The position numbers were made by a program, and so were the translations under genes. A stretch of 53,385 nt of DNA from JAJZSS01 sp964463505 (GTDB taxonomy: Bacteria > Chloroflexota > Anaerolineae > Anaerolineales > UBA4823), in NCBI GenBank assembly GCA_964463505.1, contig CAYXDC010000013.1, positions 1 to 53,385 of the forward strand, written 5' to 3'. Shown in pieces: positions 1 through 8,949 of this stretch (its first letter is position 1; each line of letters starts with the position of its first letter). The notes beneath the pieces are model-generated. The model did no database searches. It had not been told where the DNA came from and saw only the letters and a program-made list of their open reading frames with translations.

Positions 1-6
1 CAAACA

Positions 7-39
7 GTGCGCCTGGGGGCAGGAATGCCCCAGGCGCAC
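7..39 (-). terminator. hairpin after the halogenase-like gene
   Basis: A perfect 12-bp inverted repeat (7-18 with 28-39) with a 9-nt loop lies 45 nt past the stop of the minus-strand gene at 84-1559. The stem is very GC-rich. On the minus strand it is followed only by a short T-rich stretch (TGTTTG), so it is a terminator by position and stem strength rather than by a classical U-tract. Confidence 0.55.
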
Positions 40-83
40 GAACAAAAAACGGCGTAGTTCTTTCGTTGTGACGAGGAGAAAGT

Positions 84-1559
84 CTACATAGGCTTGGGTT
101 CTACCCTGGCCAGGTGTAAATGTGGGCTGGTCGAGATATACAAACCATTGATTGCGTCTGCCTCGTTCAATGCAAATAAACCCTCTACAGACGAGAAAAA
201 GTTAGCGTTCGATTCCGCTGCCTGACGTCCATCTTCGTCAAGCGAGTTCAATACGTCTTTATCCTTACGGAAGTTCAAATTCTCATCGATGCGCTTGCTC
301 ATCTCATCTAAAATGTAATTATGAGTATCGGCTTGCGCGTCGGATAGGTCTTTCAGGCCAGTGACCAGTTTCAGAAATGCCTGGATTAAATCTTGCCCAC
401 TGACATCCTCGTTCGTCAGCCGCTGCGCTTCCCAGAAATAAGAATCGCGACCACGACCAACATCATAAAACGCCGAAAGGAAGACTAGGAAACGCAAATA
501 TGCCTGGCGGTAACTGGTCTCGAAGAAATTCAACATTTCGTCTTCACTGATCTCACCGCGCTTAAAGCTGCTCATGCCGGCTGCAGCCAGCATGGCGCTG
601 AATGTAGCCAGGTGAACACCACTCGATAGCAATGGGTCAAGGAAAGCCGCAGCATCTCCCACCATGAAGAAACCTGGCCCACAGAAGCGTTCCGAGGCAT
701 AGGAGTAATCCGTCTCCGTTTGGACATCAGAGATCATTTCTCCCGTGGAGACAAGATCCTTCAACAACGGCGATTCATCAATCGCCTCCATCAGAATTTG
801 CTTCAAACCCAGGTCGCGTTTGGCTTTGATTGCATCACGGTGTATGACGGCTCCTACGCTCATCGTGCCATCATGAAGTGGAATGCCCCACAACCAACCC
901 GCCTCAATCGAACCAACTGCAATATCACCTTGACGTGTACCTAGCAGACGCTTGGTATTCTTCCAATAACCCCAGACAGCAATATTCTGGAAAACCTTAT
1001 GATAGCGCCGGTTTTTCAGGTAATGGTTGGCCATTACCCCATTTCGACCCGAAGCATCCACCAAATAATCAAAGCGGATTTCACCCTGCTTGCCGCGATC
1101 TCCATTATCACTGTGTTTAATCAACCAGCTCGCTGCTACAGGGCGCTCCCCTTCAAACTCCAAGCTGCGCACTTCAACACCCTCAAAAACACGCACTCCC
1201 TGGCTGCGGGCGTGATCTAACATAAACTGGTCAAACTCGGAGCGCACCACCTGGAACGCATAGGTATGGCTACCAGCCAGCTCACCAAAGTTCAGCGGCC
1301 AACTTTCACGTCCCCACTCCAAGAAAGCCCCATTCTTACGTTGGAAGCCAGCCTGTTCCATCTTATCGCGCGCGCCGATCAAATCCATGATTTGTAGAAT
1401 AGACGGCAAGAGTGATTCGCCAATATGGTAACGTGGAAAACGGGCCACCTCCAGCAAGGTTACATCAAACCCGGCACGCGCCAGCAGCGTCGCCGCGGTT
1501 GCACCACCCGGGCCTCCGCCAATAACCAAAACGCCAGTAGTAGCAGGAATTGCGAACAT
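84..1559 (-). CDS. FAD-dependent oxidoreductase, flavin-dependent halogenase-like
   Basis: A 491-aa flavoprotein. The N-terminal dinucleotide fold carries GGGPGGA (residues 14-20), followed by YHIGESLLPS (44-53), and the second FAD motif GDAAAFLDP lies at 301-309. Two features point to the FADH2-dependent halogenase branch rather than to a plain monooxygenase or geranylgeranyl reductase: the WxWxIP motif (W222, W224, I226, P227), and a lysine (K75 in FQRKNGAF) at the place of the catalytic lysine of PltA/CmlS-type enzymes. Such enzymes need a separate flavin reductase, and none is visible here. AGGAG at 1567-1571 supports the start. A glycosyltransferase lies 210 nt upstream on the same strand, which suggests tailoring of a small molecule. 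Halogenating activity is inferred; a different oxidoreductase of the same superfamily remains possible. Confidence 0.7.
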   Translation of the reverse strand: MFAIPATTGVLVIGGGPGGATAATLLARAGFDVTLLEVARFPRYHIGESLLPSILQIMDLIGARDKMEQAGFQRKNGAFLEWGRESWPLNFGELAGSHTYAFQVVRSEFDQFMLDHARSQGVRVFEGVEVRSLEFEGERPVAASWLIKHSDNGDRGKQGEIRFDYLVDASGRNGVMANHYLKNRRYHKVFQNIAVWGYWKNTKRLLGTRQGDIAVGSIEAGWLWGIPLHDGTMSVGAVIHRDAIKAKRDLGLKQILMEAIDESPLLKDLVSTGEMISDVQTETDYSYASERFCGPGFFMVGDAAAFLDPLLSSGVHLATFSAMLAAAGMSSFKRGEISEDEMLNFFETSYRQAYLRFLVFLSAFYDVGRGRDSYFWEAQRLTNEDVSGQDLIQAFLKLVTGLKDLSDAQADTHNYILDEMSKRIDENLNFRKDKDVLNSLDEDGRQAAESNANFFSSVEGLFALNEADAINGLYISTSPHLHLARVEPKPM

Positions 1560-1769
1560 AGAACGACTCCTTTAGGTCTAAAACGAATATAAAACGTAGG
1601 TACCAAAATCAATGATTTGAGAATCAATCACGGTGGATGGATCAATATCCCAGAATTTCCGAATGCCTGGCTCTCCCGGCGGCATTTATTCCGACAAATA
1701 ATATCACATAACGTCCATTGCCGTATAGGGTGAAAATGTAATGAATTTTATATAAATGGGGAAATTAGG

Positions 1770-3032
1770 TTACTTCTTGGCTTTAAAAAACGCTGCATGT
1801 TGCTCAATTATCCGAACTGCTTCCCCTACGCCATCTTCTGACCGAATTTGACCGCCAACCATAGAAGCACGCGCACGTAGCGCAGGATCATTGGCTTGAT
1901 CGATAGCAGCCGATAGCGCATGCACTGACAATTTGCTTAAACCAATAGGTGCTGGTCCAGCGCCTATCTGAGCCACGCGCTTACCCCAAAATAGCTGGTC
2001 CAGGCCGTGGGGTATAACGATATTGGCAATGCCAGCGCGCAATCCAGCTCCGGTAGTCCCCGCCCCACCGTGATGGATGACAGCTTTACAGCGCGAGAAC
2101 AGCCAATCGTGTGGCGCTGACTCAAGCGCTAACAAGTTATTCCCTGGTTGCATGGCTTGCGCTCCGCTCCAACCGCTGAGCAGGACGGCACGCTGCCCCG
2201 TTTCATTCAGCGACTGATAGACAATCTGCTGAATCCTTTGCGCCTCCCGATTGACCATGCTTCCGAAGGTCACGCAGATCGGTGGTTCACCAGTTGCCAA
2301 AAAATCGGTCAGTTCAGGGGGAGGCTGATATGACTCAGATGCTTCCAGAAAGAAGTAACCAGGTATATGGATGTAAGGTGCATGCCAATCATCAGGCCTG
2401 GGCAGGACGGTCGGACTGTAGGCAAAAATCAGGGGTGTTTGAACTGGCTGAGCGTGTTTCCACGGCCAAACTAATTCCAGATTGAATACATCGGGAGAAG
2501 CAGATCGCAGCCGCCTGTATCCGGTATTTCCCACTCGCCAGAACAATTGCGTCCCCAGCCAGTGTGAAAAATAACTCAGTGCGCCTGGTGGAAGGTTTGC
2601 CATGGCGACCATTGGAAAGGCACGCGTTGGAGTAAAGATGGGAAAACCCTGTACGGAAACATCCGGGATTCCCCGCGCTTGAGCCAGCGAATGAGCCCCG
2701 GTTGTGAAGAGAAAAGAATGGACAACCAGATCAGCATCCTCGCATGCAGCAAATGCCACGCGCGCGACTGGTTCTGCGATGGATAGAACATAATCAGACA
2801 TTTTCTTGACCATGCCCAGTACATTGCTGCGCGCATCGTTCAATTGCGCGCTCATCTCTTCAGGATTGCCAGCTAGTGGCACAAACGAGATTGAATACTC
2901 AGCAGCCAAATCGATGAAACGCTGAGGGGCTGCCAGCCGCACGCTGTGTCCTACAGATTGCAGACCCTCCGCCAGTGCTACAAAGGGTTGTACATCACCG
3001 CGTGATCCATAGGCAAGCAAAGTAATTTTCAT
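1770..3032 (-). CDS. glycosyltransferase, GT1/MGT type (sterol or macrolide glucosyltransferase-like)
   Basis: A 420-aa GT-B glycosyltransferase. The N-terminal half begins with ITLLAYGSRGDVQPFVALA, the hallmark of the GT28-like N-terminal domain in sterol and macrolide glucosyltransferases. The C-terminal half has the nucleotide-sugar motif HHGGAGTT near residues 318-325, followed by a donor-site region containing P and LDQ residues. The acceptor is probably a lipophilic aglycone such as a sterol-like or polyketide-like compound, but nothing here fixes it. The ATG at 3032 places the start directly before the fold; an in-frame TTG 21 nt upstream would add seven unconserved residues and has no clear ribosome site. 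It is co-directional with the halogenase-like gene downstream and is separated from gyrB by a terminator. Confidence 0.8.
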   Translation of the reverse strand: MKITLLAYGSRGDVQPFVALAEGLQSVGHSVRLAAPQRFIDLAAEYSISFVPLAGNPEEMSAQLNDARSNVLGMVKKMSDYVLSIAEPVARVAFAACEDADLVVHSFLFTTGAHSLAQARGIPDVSVQGFPIFTPTRAFPMVAMANLPPGALSYFSHWLGTQLFWRVGNTGYRRLRSASPDVFNLELVWPWKHAQPVQTPLIFAYSPTVLPRPDDWHAPYIHIPGYFFLEASESYQPPPELTDFLATGEPPICVTFGSMVNREAQRIQQIVYQSLNETGQRAVLLSGWSGAQAMQPGNNLLALESAPHDWLFSRCKAVIHHGGAGTTGAGLRAGIANIVIPHGLDQLFWGKRVAQIGAGPAPIGLSKLSVHALSAAIDQANDPALRARASMVGGQIRSEDGVGEAVRIIEQHAAFFKAKK

Positions 3033-3068
3033 CGTTCGAGAAGTATAAAACAAAACGATCCGGTAAAT

Positions 3069-3097
3069 AAAAACAGCCGCAAATGCTGGCTGTTTTT
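3069..3097 (-). terminator. gyrB terminator (bidirectional shape)
   Basis: A 10-bp inverted repeat AAAAACAGCC / GGCTGTTTTT with a 9-nt loop sits between gyrB and the glycosyltransferase gene. The A-run on one side and the T-run on the other make it a rho-independent terminator shape in both directions. On the minus strand it ends gyrB transcription before the glycosyltransferase. Confidence 0.75.
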
Positions 3098-3156
3098 ACA
3101 GGTTGGACTATCATTTCTGGTGTGTTTGACCCAGATATTCATCCCTCAGGGCTTTT

Positions 3157-5076
3157 TTACACGTCCAAATTGCGCACGTCCCGGGCATGCGTTTGGATGA
3201 ATTTCCGGCGAGGAGGCACAGCCGCGCCCATCAGCATATCAAAAGTGCGGTCCGCTTCAGCGGCATCATCAATCGAGACCTGCAGGAGCGTGCGGTGAGC
3301 AGGATCCATGGTCGTATCCCACAACTGCTCGGGGTTCATTTCACCAAGACCCTTGTAACGCTGCAATGAAGCTTTCCCCTCATCAACACCTAGCTCTTTC
3401 AATATGCGTGCAAGATCGGCGTCTGTATAGGCATAGCGCACCTGGTTACGGTGAGCAATCCGATAGAGAGGTGGCTGGGCGATATACAGATGACCCGCTT
3501 CGATCAGGGTTTGCATATAGCGGAAGAAGAAAGTCAGCAACAAGGTGCGAATATGACTACCATCGACATCGGCGTCGGTCATGATGATGATGCGCCCGTA
3601 TCGCAAACCACTCAGATCAAAACCCTCTCCGATACCAGTGCCCAGGGCGGAGATCAGTGCTTTCACTTCATTATTCGCCAGGATCTTATCCAGGCGCGCC
3701 CTCTCGGTATTGAGGATCTTGCCCCGCAACGGCAGAATAGCCTGAAAATGGCGATCCCGGCCCTGCTTGGCAGAGCCACCTGCCGAGTCACCCTCAACAA
3801 TATAAAGTTCCGTGCGCTCGGGTTCACGTTGTGAACAATCTGCCAGTTTACCCGGTAGTGTCAGGCTTTCCAGGGCTGATTTACGGATCACCAGGTCGCG
3901 CGCTTTGCGCGCAGCATCACGCGCCCGGGCTGAGGTAAGGCATTTTTGCACAATGCTCTTGGCGGCAGAGGGATTTTCTTCCAGAAAAGTACTAAAAGCC
4001 TCAACCACCACCTGTTGTGTGATGGTTTGGACTTCGGGGTTCATCAGCTTAACCTTCGTCTGGCTCTCAAACTGCGGTTCAGGGTGCTTTACACTGACAA
4101 TCGCCGTCAGGCCTTCGCGAGTATCGTCACCACTAAAATTCGGGTCAGCATCCTTAAGCAATCCAGTGCGCCGGGCATAATCGTTGATCGTGCGCGTGAC
4201 CGCCGAACGCAGACCGGTGAGGTGCGTACCGCCATCGATCGTGTTGATAGTATTGGCAAAGGAATATACCGACTCGGCATAGGCATCTGTGAACTGGATT
4301 GCTGCATCGATGACCACATCATCGACTTCTTTTTCAACGTACATCACAGGGTGCAGCACACCGCGATTACGGTTTAAGTAGCGCACAAATGATTTGATGC
4401 CGCCTTCATAGTAGAAGGTCATTTCGCGCTGCGTGCGTTCATCATAAAAGAACAAGGTCACCCCCCGCGTAACAAAAGCCATCTCGCGGAATCTCTGCAC
4501 CAGAGTGTCGAAGCGATAGTCCAACTCGCCTTTGAAAATCTCGGTATCATATTTGAATGTAGTGCGTGTGCCAGTTACATTATCAGGCGCTTTGCCCACC
4601 ACCTGAACCGGCGTCTGAGGATACCCGCGTTCATAGCGCTGCTTGTGGATTTTACCGTCTCGTTTTACTTCTACCTCACACCATTCAGACAGGGCATTGA
4701 CCGCTGAAACACCGACACCATGCAGACCGCCTGATACCTTATAGCTCCCACCACCGAATTTACCCCCGGCATGTAAGACAGTCATTACGACTTCCAGTGC
4801 AGGTTTTTTCATCTGTGGATGTATATCTACCGGAATACCACGACCATTGTCCTGTACGGTCACGCTGGAATCTGGGTGAATGATCACTTCAATACGATCA
4901 CATACCCCTGAGAGCGCTTCGTCAATCGAGTTATCAACCACCTCATAAATCAAATGGTGCAAGGCTTTGATATCTGTGCCACCCACATACATGCCTGGAC
5001 GGCGGCGTACTGCCTCAAGGCCCTCCAGCACCTGGATTGCATTAGCATCATAAGCTATTGGATTTGAATTTTTCAC
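3157..5076 (-). CDS. gyrB: DNA gyrase subunit B
   Basis: The ATPase subunit of type IIA topoisomerase, which with GyrA introduces negative supercoils. The 639-aa length is normal for the short GyrB class. Visible landmarks are the GHKL start LEAVRRRPGMYVGG, the ATP-site residues around VVDNSIDEALSG, the K-loop region QTKVKLMNPEV, the TOPRIM motifs EGDSAGGSAKQGRD (near residue 428) and DADVDGSHI (near 502), and the C-terminal YKGLGEMNPEQLWDTTMDP. The start is GTG with a strong GGGAGGA about 5 nt upstream, preferable to any internal codon because the GHKL fold begins at once. A membrane-protein gene lies 41 nt upstream on the same strand. No gyrA is in the window. ParE is the alternative, but the sequence reads as GyrB. 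Confidence 0.95.
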   Translation of the reverse strand: MKNSNPIAYDANAIQVLEGLEAVRRRPGMYVGGTDIKALHHLIYEVVDNSIDEALSGVCDRIEVIIHPDSSVTVQDNGRGIPVDIHPQMKKPALEVVMTVLHAGGKFGGGSYKVSGGLHGVGVSAVNALSEWCEVEVKRDGKIHKQRYERGYPQTPVQVVGKAPDNVTGTRTTFKYDTEIFKGELDYRFDTLVQRFREMAFVTRGVTLFFYDERTQREMTFYYEGGIKSFVRYLNRNRGVLHPVMYVEKEVDDVVIDAAIQFTDAYAESVYSFANTINTIDGGTHLTGLRSAVTRTINDYARRTGLLKDADPNFSGDDTREGLTAIVSVKHPEPQFESQTKVKLMNPEVQTITQQVVVEAFSTFLEENPSAAKSIVQKCLTSARARDAARKARDLVIRKSALESLTLPGKLADCSQREPERTELYIVEGDSAGGSAKQGRDRHFQAILPLRGKILNTERARLDKILANNEVKALISALGTGIGEGFDLSGLRYGRIIIMTDADVDGSHIRTLLLTFFFRYMQTLIEAGHLYIAQPPLYRIAHRNQVRYAYTDADLARILKELGVDEGKASLQRYKGLGEMNPEQLWDTTMDPAHRTLLQVSIDDAAEADRTFDMLMGAAVPPRRKFIQTHARDVRNLDV

Positions 5077-5117
5077 AAATTCCTCCCGCCGATCATCTAA
5101 AGGAAAATAATAATTTT

Positions 5118-6131
5118 CTACTCAGCCTTCACGGTTTGTAACTTCTCGAACACTTGTCGAATCCAAAGACTGGTATCCCGATAGTACACAAAACTGGCCG
5201 CCAGCAATCCCGTCGTTACAAACCCGTGACCCGCAATACCCACCAGACCCATCCAGGAAGTTTCTGCTGGAAGCTTCCAGATTGTATCCAGTCCCTGGCT
5301 CAACAAAACGACAGCCAATAAGAATAGTGAGGTGGATGGCATGGTCAAACGCGTAAGTCGGACCCCATCCTTTAATGATGACCACATTGTGCGTTGGTTA
5401 ACAAAAATACCATGCGCAGAAAACGCCAATGGCAGCAATACCCATATCATAGCTGCGCTAAATAATAGCAGAGCCAAAGGGCTGAAACCAACCCCAAACA
5501 AAGCCAACAGCGTAATCATGCAACTAAACGGCAGGCTGACTGCTGCAATAACCGCCAGCCAAACCAACGCCAAAGCGACAACCTGAATAAACTTAAATGG
5601 CCATTCTCGCAATATCTGCCCCCAGGCTACGCGCTCGCTCACCACAGCCTGAGAAACACAGGCATAGAAAAGGGAGCCAAATGCCAGGCCTAGCAGGCTT
5701 AGCCCACACACCCAGGCTAGGATTGTAAACGAACCTGACAATTGCCAGACGGGCATGGCAGCAGTGGGGGATTCCACCGGAGAAATACCTGCCATCAAGC
5801 TGGTGATTCCAACGGGGTAAGTACGCAAAACTGTCAATAAATTAAACCGACCGGATACTTCCAGCCATATCTCCCGAGTAGCAATCAGCATATCTTGCAT
5901 ATCAGCTGTTTGCAATTCAGGCATTGAGCCAGTATCTGCCAGAATTCCTTGTAACCAATTCCCTAATCGTAAGCGTGGTCCCCACCAGAGCAACAAATCC
6001 AGCAGGATCGGGAAAAGCACCAGACCCAACTGGTTGCTGATCGTGTTAAATCCCGAACTGAATGACCGCAGGAGGCTGGGTGGATTTGGGAGAGACTTAG
6101 GGTCATGCATATGGTCTGGAACGAGCTTCAT
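5118..6131 (-). CDS. polytopic membrane protein of unknown function
   Basis: I do not recognise a family. The 337-aa product has about six or seven hydrophobic segments: one near residues 36-50, one near 133-157, a long hydrophobic stretch at 175-240 that holds two or three helices, one near 263-282 and one near 292-317. The region between the first two (about 55-130) is polar and probably forms one large loop. There is no signal peptide and no catalytic motif. The gene ends 41 nt before the gyrB start on the same strand, so the two may be co-transcribed. The ATG at 6131 lacks a clear ribosome site; an ATG seven codons inside (6110) is an alternative. Confidence 0.65.
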   Translation of the reverse strand: MKLVPDHMHDPKSLPNPPSLLRSFSSGFNTISNQLGLVLFPILLDLLLWWGPRLRLGNWLQGILADTGSMPELQTADMQDMLIATREIWLEVSGRFNLLTVLRTYPVGITSLMAGISPVESPTAAMPVWQLSGSFTILAWVCGLSLLGLAFGSLFYACVSQAVVSERVAWGQILREWPFKFIQVVALALVWLAVIAAVSLPFSCMITLLALFGVGFSPLALLLFSAAMIWVLLPLAFSAHGIFVNQRTMWSSLKDGVRLTRLTMPSTSLFLLAVVLLSQGLDTIWKLPAETSWMGLVGIAGHGFVTTGLLAASFVYYRDTSLWIRQVFEKLQTVKAE

Positions 6132-6456
6132 AACTGCTAGATTCTACCATATTGGACTTCTATCAGGGTTGACTGTCACCATCACATTCAGGCCAGTTCT
6201 CTTTGTGAAATTGTATTCAAAATTCATCCTTGACCATATGCTGCCTTCTCGGTAAAATTCTTGAATTAACGCTCTCTAGGCAGTTCAGCCGGCCAGGATG
6301 GGAACCAACGCCGCTTCACCTCTCCTGCACCGGCTGTGGTTTTAGATTACCCTTCGAACGAAAGGAGGGATGTCTCTATCCCAATACTGTGAATGCACAT
6401 CTCCGGTACTTGATTTCGGTTCATTAGATTGCCAAAGGATTAAGGAGGATGAAGAT
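6132..6456 (+). promoter_or_regulatory. divergent intergenic region with the liv operon leader
   Basis: This 325-nt stretch separates the minus-strand membrane-protein gene from livK. It holds the liv promoter (6230-6258) and a transcribed leader of about 190 nt. The leader can form a long-range stem of 7 bp, CAGCCGG at 6286-6292 with CCGGCTG at 6330-6336. It also carries a Shine-Dalgarno-like AAAGGAGGG at 6361-6369 one base before an ATG, in addition to the true livK site AAGGAGG at 6442-6448. I see no match to a riboswitch class I know. Confidence 0.5.
6230..6258 (+). promoter_or_regulatory. promoter of the liv operon
   Basis: TTGACC at 6230-6235 and TAAAAT at 6253-6258 are separated by 17 nt. 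This is the best sigma-70-type match upstream of livK and would start transcription near 6265. Confidence 0.6.
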
Positions 6457-7704
6457 ATGTCGAAAAAATTGTTCAGTATTGTCTCGCTATTGGTTGTAGC
6501 CGCTATGTTCCTGGCGGCTTGTGGAACTCCCGCAACCCAAACCACAGTCCCAGAAGCTACCGAACCCCCTGCTCAGGCCGGCGCGCCAGAAGCCTGTGCC
6601 AGTGATGCTTTCGGTTGTGCTACTTTTGAATCTGGCCAGACCATTAAAATTGGTATGGGTTCTCCCCTGACTGGAGACAATGCCAACTTCGGTACGGATA
6701 TTTCCCAGGGTGCTGCAATTGCTATTGAAGACGCTGGAGAATTGAATGGTTTCAAATTCGAGCTGGTCTCGGAGGATGATGGTGGTGCTCCCGAAGGTGG
6801 TGCAGCGGTTGCCAACAAACTGGTCTCTGACCCAACGGTTGTAGCCATTGCAGGTCACATCTTCTCAGGCGCTACCGAAGCTGCCATTCCAATCTATGAG
6901 CAGGCTGGCTTGCCCATGATGTCGCCTTCCGCGACTAACCCACCCCTGACACAAAAAGGCTCAAAGGTCTTCAATCGCGTAGCCTTTACCGATGCAGTAC
7001 AGGGTAAATTCGCTGCTGAATACCTTTACAATAACCTGGGTAAGCGGACGGCTGCCATCTTGCATGACGGTGGCGCTTACGGTCTGGGGCTGGCTGAAGT
7101 CGTGCGCGATCAATTTACCGCACTCGGCGGTACCGTGACCGCGTTCGAAGGCATTACCACAGGTGAGGCAGACTACAGCGCTACCCTGGCTGCACTTGCC
7201 GCCGGTTCGCCTGAAGTCCTCTATTTCGGCGGTTATGTTCAGGACGCAGTCGTTCTGGTCAACCAGATGGCTACCCAAGGACTGACGGACACCATATTCT
7301 TTGGTTGTGACGGCACTTTCGGTACAGACTACGTGGAGCGTACAGGAGCTAATAGCGAAGGCTCGTATGGCACATCGCTAATCCCACCAGCTTCGGATGC
7401 TAAGACAGCCTTCGATGCCAAATACATGGAAAAGTACGGCATTGAAACCGGCACCTTGTCACCCTTTACCTGGACTGCCTACGATTCGGCTGCAACCCTG
7501 ATTGACGCGATCAAGAAGGTGGCTGTATTAGGCGGCGATGGGAAGCTCTACATCCCGCGTGGTGCGCTGGTAGATGCCGTGCGTGGCACCGCCAATTATC
7601 AAGGCCTGACTGGCACGATTACCTGTGACGCAGTTGGTGAATGTAACTCCACCGGCCCAACCTTCTATGTTGTCACGAATGGCGAGTGGGTAGAGGCCCA
7701 ATAA
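6457..7704 (+). CDS. livK: branched-chain amino acid ABC transporter, substrate-binding lipoprotein
   Basis: A 415-aa periplasmic-binding-type protein (PBP1 fold, Leu/Ile/Val-binding family) that delivers ligand to LivHM. The N-terminus is a lipoprotein signal with lipobox LAAC (acylated Cys at residue 22), followed by a Thr/Pro-rich linker. The binding domain begins at KIGMGSPLTGDNANFGTDI, and the family pattern continues through ATEAAIPIYEQAGLPMMSPS. The start at 6457 puts the signal peptide at the N-terminus and has AAGGAGG 8 nt upstream; the frame is open back to 6370, but that start would bury the signal. It is the first gene of the liv operon. The real ligand could be another amino acid or amide, since the family is broad. 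Confidence 0.9.
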   Translation: MSKKLFSIVSLLVVAAMFLAACGTPATQTTVPEATEPPAQAGAPEACASDAFGCATFESGQTIKIGMGSPLTGDNANFGTDISQGAAIAIEDAGELNGFKFELVSEDDGGAPEGGAAVANKLVSDPTVVAIAGHIFSGATEAAIPIYEQAGLPMMSPSATNPPLTQKGSKVFNRVAFTDAVQGKFAAEYLYNNLGKRTAAILHDGGAYGLGLAEVVRDQFTALGGTVTAFEGITTGEADYSATLAALAAGSPEVLYFGGYVQDAVVLVNQMATQGLTDTIFFGCDGTFGTDYVERTGANSEGSYGTSLIPPASDAKTAFDAKYMEKYGIETGTLSPFTWTAYDSAATLIDAIKKVAVLGGDGKLYIPRGALVDAVRGTANYQGLTGTITCDAVGECNSTGPTFYVVTNGEWVEAQ

Positions 7705-7749
7705 ACTCAATGCGATTACCGAATTGAGCGGCGTTCTTTTCGGCACCGA

Positions 7750-7778
7750 ACGGGGTGGGCGCGACCTGCCCACCCCGT
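7750..7778 (+). promoter_or_regulatory. intercistronic hairpin between livK and livH
   Basis: A perfect 11-bp GC-rich stem (7750-7760 with 7768-7778) with a 7-nt loop and no following T-run. At this place in ABC operons such hairpins usually protect the binding-protein mRNA 3' end or partly stop transcription, so that more binding protein than permease is made. That role is inferred from position. Confidence 0.6.
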
Positions 7779-7851
7779 CTTACCTCAACCGGATTAATAG
7801 TAAGCCGGCATACCCTCGTCAATTTTCACCCCATTTTTCCGAGGCGCCATC

Positions 7852-8949
7852 ATGCAATCAGCAGCTCCCCCCCACGTAAAAACCCCAATCAACACCTACC
7901 GCATTGTCCAGATCATTATCGGGGTACTGTTTACTAGTTTTGTTGTTTGGCGTCTATACAATGTGCTGTTTGTCCAGGCAATTTACGGCGCAGATACCTG
8001 GGTGCGATTTGTCCTGGCGGGTTTAATTCTTGGATCCGTGTATTCCTTAATCGCCATCGGTTATACACTTGTGTATGGCATTTTGTTTATGATCAACTTC
8101 GCCCATGGCGAGATCATGATGCTGGGAGCCTTTGGGGGATATTTTGTTTTTGAAGCATTCGCAGCCATCCCATCCAGTGATCCCAATATAAATATACTGA
8201 ATGCATATCCCTGGTTAGCTGTAATTGTCTCATTCATTGTCGGAATGACGGTTGCATCTCTCAGCGGGTACTTTTTGGAACGTATTGCTTACCGTCCTCT
8301 ACGAGGTGCGCCGCGGCTGGTACCGTTGATTAGCGCAATCGGCGCATCCACTTTCCTGCAAATCGCTGCTCAATTACTTTTTGGGTCACAGCGGAGAAAT
8401 TATGCCAATCCAGCTTTACTGGAAAGAGGCTCGGGCTGGACGGTCACGATCGCAGATAAACCCGTTATTATTACTTATACTGGCATCTTCACTTTAGTCT
8501 TATCCATTACATTGTTAATCGCTCTATATACCATTGTCCAGCGTACCAAGTTAGGTCGTTCAATGCGTGCCGTGGCAGAAAACAAGCAGGTTGCCTCGTT
8601 GATGGGTATTGACGTGGATGGGGTTATCAGCCGTACTTTTATTATTAGTGGTGCACTGGCAGGCGCAGCAGGGGTTATGTGGGGTATCCATAATGGTCTG
8701 GTGTATTACTTCATAGGCTTTATTCCGGGTATTAAAGCTTTTACTGCGGCTGTGCTAGGGGGTATCGGCAACTTACCAGGCGCGATGCTGGGAGGTTTGT
8801 TTCTGGGCCTCATTGAATCCGTTGGTCCGCCTGCTCTAGGGATTGACTTCCAGCTCAAAGATGTGATTGCATTTTCCATCCTGGTGCTAGTATTAATCTT
8901 CCGCCCATCCGGCATTCTCGGCCAGGTTCTATCAGAGGAGAAGGTGTGA
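7852..8949 (+). CDS. livH: branched-chain amino acid ABC transporter permease LivH
   Basis: An inner-membrane permease of the LivH family, 365 aa and mostly hydrophobic. The characteristic YSLIAIGYTLVYGILFMINF and FAHGEIMMLGAFGGYF begin near residue 65. The coupling region RAVAENKQVASLMGIDVDGV carries the EAA-like loop that contacts the ATPases. The first 60 residues hold an extra hydrophobic segment not present in short LivH proteins. It pairs with LivM to form the membrane channel. The start is ATG with a GAGG about 9 nt upstream, and the stop overlaps the livM start. Confidence 0.92.
   Translation: MQSAAPPHVKTPINTYRIVQIIIGVLFTSFVVWRLYNVLFVQAIYGADTWVRFVLAGLILGSVYSLIAIGYTLVYGILFMINFAHGEIMMLGAFGGYFVFEAFAAIPSSDPNINILNAYPWLAVIVSFIVGMTVASLSGYFLERIAYRPLRGAPRLVPLISAIGASTFLQIAAQLLFGSQRRNYANPALLERGSGWTVTIADKPVIITYTGIFTLVLSITLLIALYTIVQRTKLGRSMRAVAENKQVASLMGIDVDGVISRTFIISGALAGAAGVMWGIHNGLVYYFIGFIPGIKAFTAAVLGGIGNLPGAMLGGLFLGLIESVGPPALGIDFQLKDVIAFSILVLVLIFRPSGILGQVLSEEKV

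Noticed and set aside
3451..4377. Several plus-strand open frames inside gyrB
   Set aside because: They lie opposite a fully conserved gyrB and show no recognisable motif or ribosome site. They are shadows of the real gene.
6370..6456. Longer N-terminus of LivK from ATG 6370
   Set aside because: It would bury the lipoprotein signal and lipobox 29 residues inside. The ribosome-like site is only one base from that ATG, while the start at 6457 has its own well-spaced site.
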